Assembly: GCF_001515525.1 (NCBI RefSeq)
Contig: NZ_BCNQ01000036.1
Coordinates: 1 to 43,276, forward strand
Length of the DNA stretch: 43,276 nt
Reading direction: 5' to 3'
From: Piscicoccus intestinalis NBRC 104926
GTDB lineage: Bacteria; Actinomycetota; Actinomycetes; Actinomycetales; Dermatophilaceae
Each line of letters starts with the position of its first letter. The first letter of the stretch is position 1. A program made the translations under genes and the position numbers. Below the pieces are notes generated by a model. That model saw only the letters and a program-made list of their open reading frames with translations. It made no database searches and was not told where the DNA came from. This document shows, piece after piece, positions 38,751 to 43,276 of this stretch.

Positions 38751-39353
38751 GTGAAGGTTCTGCTGATCGGATCGTCCGGCGTGGTGGGCAGTGCGGCGGC
38801 GAGCGCGCTCGCCGGCAGCGGCTGCGAGGTGCTGGCCGCCTCCCGCTCCGGGGAGTTGACCGTCGACGCCACCGACGAGCAGTCGATCCGCGCCCTCTTC
38901 GAGCAGGTCGGCGAGGTCGACGCGGTCGTGTGCGCCGCGGGCGCCGTGCCATTCAAACCGCTCGCCGAGCTGAGCCGCGACGACTTCGTCACCGGCTACC
39001 TCGGCAAGGCCCAGAGCCAGATCGACCTCGTGCAGATCGGCACCCCGTACGTGCGCGACGGCGGCTCGTTCACGCTGACCACCGGCATCCTCGCCCGCGA
39101 ACCGATCCGCACCGGCGTGGCCGCCTCCGCCGCCAACGGCGCCGTCGAGGCCTTCGTCATGGCCGCCGCCTGCGAACTGCCGCGCGGCCTGCGGATCAAC
39201 GCCGTGAGCCCCTCGGTGCTCGCCGACGCCCCCGGCTACCACTCCGCGTTCCCCGGCTTCGAGCCGGTCTCGTCGCACTCCGTGGGCCAGCTGTTCGTCA
39301 AGTCCGTGCTCGGCGTGCAGACGGGGCGCGTGTTCGACCTGGACCGTCCGTGA
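38751..39353 (+). CDS. Atypical short-chain dehydrogenase/reductase lacking the YxxxK pair
   Basis: A 200-residue SDR-fold protein from GTG 38751, with AAAGGAG eight bases upstream; the in-frame GTG 38742 overlaps that site. The cofactor loop LIGSSGVVGSAAASAL and the VVCAAGAVPF segment are normal. Where the catalytic Tyr and Lys should be, the sequence reads ASAANGAVEAF, so both are absent. It continues CELPRGLRINAVSPSVL. Related short SDRs with N-G-A at this place exist, from memory, and their chemistry is unclear. The stop overlaps the oxidase start (GTGA), and the gene leads the operon. Confidence 0.82.
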   Translation: MKVLLIGSSGVVGSAAASALAGSGCEVLAASRSGELTVDATDEQSIRALFEQVGEVDAVVCAAGAVPFKPLAELSRDDFVTGYLGKAQSQIDLVQIGTPYVRDGGSFTLTTGILAREPIRTGVAASAANGAVEAFVMAAACELPRGLRINAVSPSVLADAPGYHSAFPGFEPVSSHSVGQLFVKSVLGVQTGRVFDLDRP

Positions 39354-40663
39354 CCAGCGCGGCTCGTCGAGTCGCGATCGTCGGAGGCGGTGCCATCGGC
39401 CTCATGACCGCCTACCACCTGGCGCGCGAGGGCGCGGACGTCACGGTGGTCGACGCCCGCCGGACGGGTCGCGGTGCGGCCGAGGTGAACGCCGGCTGGT
39501 ACTGCCCGGGTGAAAGTGCGCCGGTGCCCGGGCCGGGCATGGTGACCAAGTCGCTGGCCTGGATGCTGCGTCGCGACAGCCCGCTGTACATCCGCCCCAG
39601 CGCGAGCCCGGAGTTCACGCGATTCATGTACGGCATGTGGCGCGCGTGCACCTCGCAGGCCAACCTCGCGGGCTACCGGGCGAGCCTCGCGCTGGCCCGG
39701 GCCGCCGACGTCGGCTACGCGGACTACCGCGCCGACGGCATCGACTTCGAGTTGCGCAGCGGCGGCTTGCTGCTCGCCTACCGCGAGCGCGAGAACTTCG
39801 ATGCGCACCTGGCGACTCTCGGCATCGCCCGCGAGCACGGGCTCGACCCGCAGGTGCTCGTCGGCGACGCCGTGCACGAGCGCGAGCCGCAGTTGAGCGA
39901 GCAGGTGCGCGGCAGCATCTACTTTCCGCACGAGTCCTACCTCGACCCCAACGCGCTCATGCGTGGGCTGCACGCCCGGCTCCTGGAGCTCGGCGCGACG
40001 ATCATCGAGAACGCGCCGCTGGAGCGGGTCGAACGCGACGGGAGCCGGGTGCGCCGGCTGGTCGCCGGCGGCCGTGCGATCGAGGCCGACGCCTACGTGC
40101 TCGCGGCGGGCGCGTGGTCGGGGCGCCTCGCCCGCCTCTTCGGAGCCGGTGTGGCCGCGCAGGTGCCGGTGCGCCCCGGCAAGGGGTACAGCGTCGACGT
40201 CGCGCCACTTGTGCTGCGCACGTGCGTCAATCTGGCCGACGCGAAGGTTGCGGTGACGCCGCTGGCCACGCGGCTGCGGCTCGCCGGGACGATGGAGTTC
40301 GGCGGCCTCGACGAGCGGCTCGACCGGGTGCGTGTCGCGGCGATCCTCGCGGCCCCGGGGCGCTATTTCCGCGACTGGCAGGCGCCCTCGCCGGCAGACC
40401 TCGAACCGCGGGCCGGGCTGCGGCCGATGACCCCCGACGGGTTGCCGGTCATGGGCCCCTTGGCCGGTCTCGACAACGCGTTCGTCTCCGGCGGGCACGG
40501 GATGATGGGCATCACGTTCGGGCCGGGCGCCGCCTCCGTCATGACTGATCTTGTGCTACGTGAGCGCCACAATCCGGTGCTCGACGCCTTCTCGCCCGCC
40601 CGCTTCTCGCGCCGCCGACGTGCGGCGGGCGCCGTCGACCAGCGACTGCAAGGAGTTCGATGA
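39350..40663 (+). CDS. FAD-dependent amino-acid oxidase/dehydrogenase (DAO family), probable D-hydroxyproline dehydrogenase
   Basis: A 437-residue flavoprotein from GTG 39350. It has the N-terminal Rossmann motif VAIVGGGAIGLMTAYHLAREG, a substrate domain with ELRSGGLLLAYRERENFD and REPQLSEQVRGSIYFPHESYLDPN, and the C-terminal FAD signature RPMTPDGLPVMGPLAGLDNAFVSGGHGMMGITFGPGAA, in parts. It fits DadA/SoxB-like oxidases. Beside a hydroxyproline epimerase-like gene and a DHDPS-family lyase, it would oxidise cis-4-hydroxy-D-proline to the pyrroline carboxylate. It overlaps the SDR gene before and the lyase gene after. Single-subunit form, with no HypA-like partners visible. Confidence 0.85.
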   Translation: MTSAARRVAIVGGGAIGLMTAYHLAREGADVTVVDARRTGRGAAEVNAGWYCPGESAPVPGPGMVTKSLAWMLRRDSPLYIRPSASPEFTRFMYGMWRACTSQANLAGYRASLALARAADVGYADYRADGIDFELRSGGLLLAYRERENFDAHLATLGIAREHGLDPQVLVGDAVHEREPQLSEQVRGSIYFPHESYLDPNALMRGLHARLLELGATIIENAPLERVERDGSRVRRLVAGGRAIEADAYVLAAGAWSGRLARLFGAGVAAQVPVRPGKGYSVDVAPLVLRTCVNLADAKVAVTPLATRLRLAGTMEFGGLDERLDRVRVAAILAAPGRYFRDWQAPSPADLEPRAGLRPMTPDGLPVMGPLAGLDNAFVSGGHGMMGITFGPGAASVMTDLVLRERHNPVLDAFSPARFSRRRRAAGAVDQRLQGVR

Positions 40664-41562
40664 TGACCCGTAAGCCCGTGCAGCTCAAGGGAATTCTGGC
40701 TGCCGTCACCACCCCGTTCAGCGCCGATGGCTCAACCGTCGACGAGGAGGCGATCGTCGCGCAGACCGAACGACTCATCGCCGCCGGCATCCACGGCCTC
40801 GTGCCATGCGGCTCGAGCGGCGAGTTCTTCTCGCTGTCGCCGGACGAGTACCGCCGGGTCATGGAGGCGTACGTGCAGGCGGCGGCCGGGCGTGTGCCGG
40901 TCGTCGTCGGCATCGGCGCCATGACGACCGCCGAGGCTGTCGACCTCGCCCAGCACGCCGAGCGCGTCGGCGCCGACGCGATCATGGTCGTCGCCCCGTT
41001 CTACGAGCCACTCAGTCTCCCGGAACTGACGGCCTTCCTCACCGAGCTGTCGGCCGCGATCAATGTGTCGATCATCTACTACAACCTGCCCGACGCCACG
41101 GGGATCAAGCTCGACGCCGACCAGATCGCGCAGCTCGGCCGGATCGACGGGCTCGACTACCTCAAGGACACCTCCGGCGACGCGGTGACCCTGACCGACC
41201 TCATCGTCAACCGATCGGACTCCATCACGGCCTTCAACGGCTGGGACACCCTGACGTTCATGGGCCTGGCGACGGGCGCGCAGGCCGCGGTGTGGGGCGC
41301 GGCCGGGCTCGTGCCCGAGCAGGCGGTCGCACTGTACGAGGCCCTCGCGGTCGACGCCGACCTGCGGCGCGGGCGCGAATTGTGGCGCGACCTGTGGACG
41401 CTCAGCGACGCGTTGGAGTCGGTGAGCAATTACGCCGCGGGGCTCAAGGCCGGGCTGGAGATCCTCGGCCACCCGGTCGGACCGCCTCGGGCCCCCATCC
41501 AGCCGCTGAGCGTCGACGACCGGGCCCGCGTCGAGGCGGCTCTGGCTCCCTTCCGCGCGTAG
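40660..41562 (+). CDS. DHDPS/NAL-family lyase, probable 1-pyrroline-4-hydroxy-2-carboxylate deaminase
   Basis: A 300-residue TIM-barrel protein from ATG 40660 (ATG 40663 equally possible) with AAGGAG upstream. Family marks are GLVPCGSSGEFFSLSPDEY, the catalytic Tyr in IIYYNLPDATGIK (Y140/Y141), and the Schiff-base Lys K169 in LDYLKDTSGD. DHDPS-family members next to hydroxyproline epimerase and oxidase genes are the deaminase that yields 2-oxoglutarate semialdehyde; the assignment here is by context. Dihydrodipicolinate synthase proper is less likely given the operon. Its start overlaps the oxidase stop. Confidence 0.85.
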   Translation: MMTRKPVQLKGILAAVTTPFSADGSTVDEEAIVAQTERLIAAGIHGLVPCGSSGEFFSLSPDEYRRVMEAYVQAAAGRVPVVVGIGAMTTAEAVDLAQHAERVGADAIMVVAPFYEPLSLPELTAFLTELSAAINVSIIYYNLPDATGIKLDADQIAQLGRIDGLDYLKDTSGDAVTLTDLIVNRSDSITAFNGWDTLTFMGLATGAQAAVWGAAGLVPEQAVALYEALAVDADLRRGRELWRDLWTLSDALESVSNYAAGLKAGLEILGHPVGPPRAPIQPLSVDDRARVEAALAPFRA

Positions 41563-41628
41563 GGCGCGTCGCCAGGGGTGCGCGCCGGCTGCGACACTTC
41601 AGATCACCCAACCCGCACGGAGGGCACC

Positions 41629-42945
41629 ATGACCACCGAACCCGCCGGCCTGGCCACGAACGCCGACGTGACGAAGGCCGACCTGGCGCACGTCTTCCAC
41701 TCCTGGTCGGCGCAGGGGAGCCTGAATCCCCTGCCGCTCGCCGGCGGCCTCGGCAGCGAGGTCTGGGACGTCGACGGCACGCGCTACCTCGACTTCGCCA
41801 GTCAGCTCGTCTTCACGAACATGGGGCATCAGCACCCGAAGCTGCTCGCCGGCCTGCGCGAGCAGCTCGACACGCTCGCCACCGTCGCGCCGCCGTTCGC
41901 GAACGAGACCAGGGCCAGGGCGGCCCGGCTCATCACCGAGCGCGCGCCCGAGGGCTTCGAGAAGGTGTTCTTCACCAACGGCGGCGCCGACGCCAACGAG
42001 AACGCGATCCGCATGGCGCGCCTGGTGACCGGGCGCGACAAGGTGATCAGCCGGTACCGCTCGTACCACGGCAACACCGGCGCCTCGATCGTCGCGACCG
42101 GCGACTGGCGGCGCTACCCCAACGAGTACGCGCGCGGACACGTGCACTGCTTCGGTCCGTACCTGTACCGCAGTGAGTTCTGGGCGAACTCGCCGGAACA
42201 GGAGTGCGAGCGGGCGCTGCACCACCTCGAGCGGGTCGTCCAGTGCGAGGGTCCGGAGACGGTCGCCGCGATCCTCCTGGAGACGGTGCCCGGCACCGCG
42301 GGGGTCATGGTGCCGCCTCCCGGCTACCTGGCCGGCGTGCGCGAGATCGCCGACCGGTACGGGATCAAGCTCATCCTCGACGAGGTGATGTGCGGTTTCG
42401 GGCGCACCGGCCAGTGGCTCGCGCTCGACGCCCACGACGTGCGGCCCGACCTCATCACGTTCGCCAAGGGGTCCAACTCCGGCTACGTGCCGGTCGGCGG
42501 CGTCATCATCAGCGACGACATCGCGGCCGCCTTCGACGAGCGGGTCTTCCCCGGCGGGTTGACGTACTCCGGGCACCCGTTGGCCGCCGCCTCCGTCGTC
42601 GCGAACCTCACCGCCATGGCCGACGAGGGTGCTGTCGAGCACGCCGCGACGATCGGACGCGACCACCTCGGACCGGCTCTGGTCGCCCTCGCGGACAAGC
42701 ACGACGTCATCGGCGAGGTGCGCGGAGTCGGGGTGTTCTGGGCCGTCGAACTCGTCGCCGACCGCGGGACCAAGGAGCCGCTGGGTGCCGCGCCGATGGC
42801 CGCGCTCAAGGACGCGCTGCAGAACGCGGGGCTGTTGCCGATGATCGTCGCCAACCGGGTGCACATGGTGCCGCCGTGCGTCGTCACCCCGGAGGAGGTC
42901 GAGCGCGCCGTCGCCCTCCTCGACGAGGGTCTCAGCGCCCTCTGA
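41629..42945 (+). CDS. Class III PLP-dependent aminotransferase
   Basis: A 438-residue enzyme from ATG 41629 with GGAGGG upstream. Family signatures are complete: GSEVWDVDGTRYLDFASQLVFTNMGH, FFTNGGADANENAIRMAR, the PLP-contact motif LILDEVMCGFGRTGQW and the Schiff-base Lys K280 in LITFAKGSNSGYVPVGG. It resembles omega-amino-acid:pyruvate or taurine aminotransferases. As the last gene of the operon, 66 bases after the lyase, it may process a semialdehyde or related amino compound in place of the missing 2-oxoglutarate semialdehyde dehydrogenase, which is speculative. Confidence 0.9.
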   Translation: MTTEPAGLATNADVTKADLAHVFHSWSAQGSLNPLPLAGGLGSEVWDVDGTRYLDFASQLVFTNMGHQHPKLLAGLREQLDTLATVAPPFANETRARAARLITERAPEGFEKVFFTNGGADANENAIRMARLVTGRDKVISRYRSYHGNTGASIVATGDWRRYPNEYARGHVHCFGPYLYRSEFWANSPEQECERALHHLERVVQCEGPETVAAILLETVPGTAGVMVPPPGYLAGVREIADRYGIKLILDEVMCGFGRTGQWLALDAHDVRPDLITFAKGSNSGYVPVGGVIISDDIAAAFDERVFPGGLTYSGHPLAAASVVANLTAMADEGAVEHAATIGRDHLGPALVALADKHDVIGEVRGVGVFWAVELVADRGTKEPLGAAPMAALKDALQNAGLLPMIVANRVHMVPPCVVTPEEVERAVALLDEGLSAL

Positions 42946-43007
42946 GCGCCGACCGTCCATGCCGACCGTCCCCGTCCCTGCCGACCGTCCCCGCGGACCC
43001 GTCCCTG

Positions 43008-43079
43008 AACGACCTTGAAAACTGCGTGTCGTGGTCGGGACTGCGGCACGGACAGCCGTTCTCACCACGACATGTGCGC
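43008..43079. repeat. REP-like imperfect palindrome, copy 2
   Basis: TGTCGTGGT (43027-43035) and ACCACGACA (43064-43072) form the core of a longer imperfect stem after the aminotransferase gene. The order and spacing of AACGACC, ACTGCGTG, GGTCG, TGCGG and CTCACC match copy 1 at 34040-34108. It joins directly to the inverted dispersed repeat that runs to the window end. Upstream at 42948-42996 the 11-mer GCCGACCGTCC occurs three times. Confidence 0.55.
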
Positions 43080-43276
43080 TGCACGGGTCGCACAGGAGGA
43101 CGCGGTCGCGACAGTGCCGCGCGCGAATGGGCCGAAGACGAAGTTGGCTTACATACTCCGCTCTCGGCGATGAAGCGTTCTGCATCGCCCCAGGTCAGCG
43201 AGACGACCGAATAAGTTTCACGGGAGTGTGTAAGTCATTCTCGTCTCGCCCCCGAAAACTGAGGCCGAATCAGACC
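43069..43276 (-). repeat. Dispersed repeat, right copy (inverted partner of 9350-9552)
   Basis: The reverse complement of 43069-43247 is ~93% identical to 9374-9552. Weaker similarity (TGATTCGGCC) continues to the window edge, so the copy may extend further right. It keeps the ~93-bp core with inverted ends, GGAGTGTGTAAGTCA near 43224-43238 and TGGCTTACATACTCC near 43145-43159. No gene is recognisable here; the region 42946-43276 is otherwise repeat sequence. Confidence 0.8.

Noticed and set aside
41599-43185. 528-residue minus-strand frame antisense to the aminotransferase
   Set aside because: No domain similarity; the codon bias belongs to the aminotransferase, and its N-terminus lies in the dispersed repeat.

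Overview
The window is GC-rich DNA with actinobacterial features: strong third-position G/C bias, many GTG and TTG starts, ATGA/GTGA stop-start overlaps, and several TAnnnT -10 boxes placed so that transcription would begin at the start codon (leaderless). Gene content (ECF42-type sigma factor with a YCII partner, GT39-like enzyme, F420-dependent-reductase-like remnant, DUF2243/CtaG pair) fits a soil or skin actinobacterium, most likely of the Micrococcales; that placement is an inference from gene style, not a search result. No rRNA, tRNA, CRISPR or complete insertion sequence is visible.

Layout. (1) 1-2464: DUF2243 and CtaG-like membrane proteins, then an ArsR/AHSA1-type regulator pair with an operator-embedded promoter and a strong terminator. 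(2) 2501-6769: a small exported-protein gene that looks frameshifted, a NarL-type response regulator/unknown protein/histidine kinase operon, a short secreted protein and a TetR regulator. (3) 6809-9351: FAD monooxygenase divergent from that TetR gene, and an alpha/beta hydrolase whose nucleophile is Asn. (4) 9350-9552: a ~180-bp dispersed repeat with an inverted, ~93% identical partner at the right end of the window. (5) 9611-13294: ECF42-type sigma factor with YCII protein, and a membrane glycosyltransferase. (6) 13384-20617: an accessory zone with three toxin-antitoxin loci (nucleotidyltransferase/XRE, YefM with truncated YoeB, ParDE), a VapC scrap, and fragments of a response regulator, an aminoglycoside phosphotransferase, an F420-reductase-like gene, a monooxygenase-like gene and an aldo-keto reductase. 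It also carries an intact HpaB-family enzyme divergent from its TetR regulator. (7) 20916-27776: mostly housekeeping or solitary genes (ATPase, SRPBCC protein, rhodanese, Fpg/Nei glycosylase, App1-like phosphatase, SMP-30 protein, YihY/BrkB protein). (8) 27827-28217: a gene-free stretch that looks like a self-contained non-coding RNA unit built from short hairpins that all expose a GGGG/GGGGG loop. (9) 28299-34719: inositol monophosphatase, hexose-6-phosphate mutarotase, a dicarboxylate module (tartrate/D-malate dehydrogenase, LysR, DASS transporter) and a Uma2 protein. (10) 34729-42945: a hydroxyproline-type catabolic locus (GntR, AGCS symporter with a frameshift, 50-residue Usp-like peptide, Ser/Cys proline-racemase-family enzyme, atypical SDR, FAD amino-acid oxidase, DHDPS-family lyase, class III aminotransferase).

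How the genes work together. In the last locus the enzymes can be ordered as epimerisation, oxidation and deamination/lyase steps for 4-hydroxyproline, with a shared 12-bp motif in front of both the GntR gene and the SDR-led operon. The usual final aldehyde dehydrogenase is not in the window. The DASS/LysR/tartrate-dehydrogenase group looks like uptake and oxidation of a C4 hydroxy-dicarboxylate. The toxin-antitoxin and pseudogene zone looks like a hotspot of gain and decay. The hairpin array is the most unusual object in the window.
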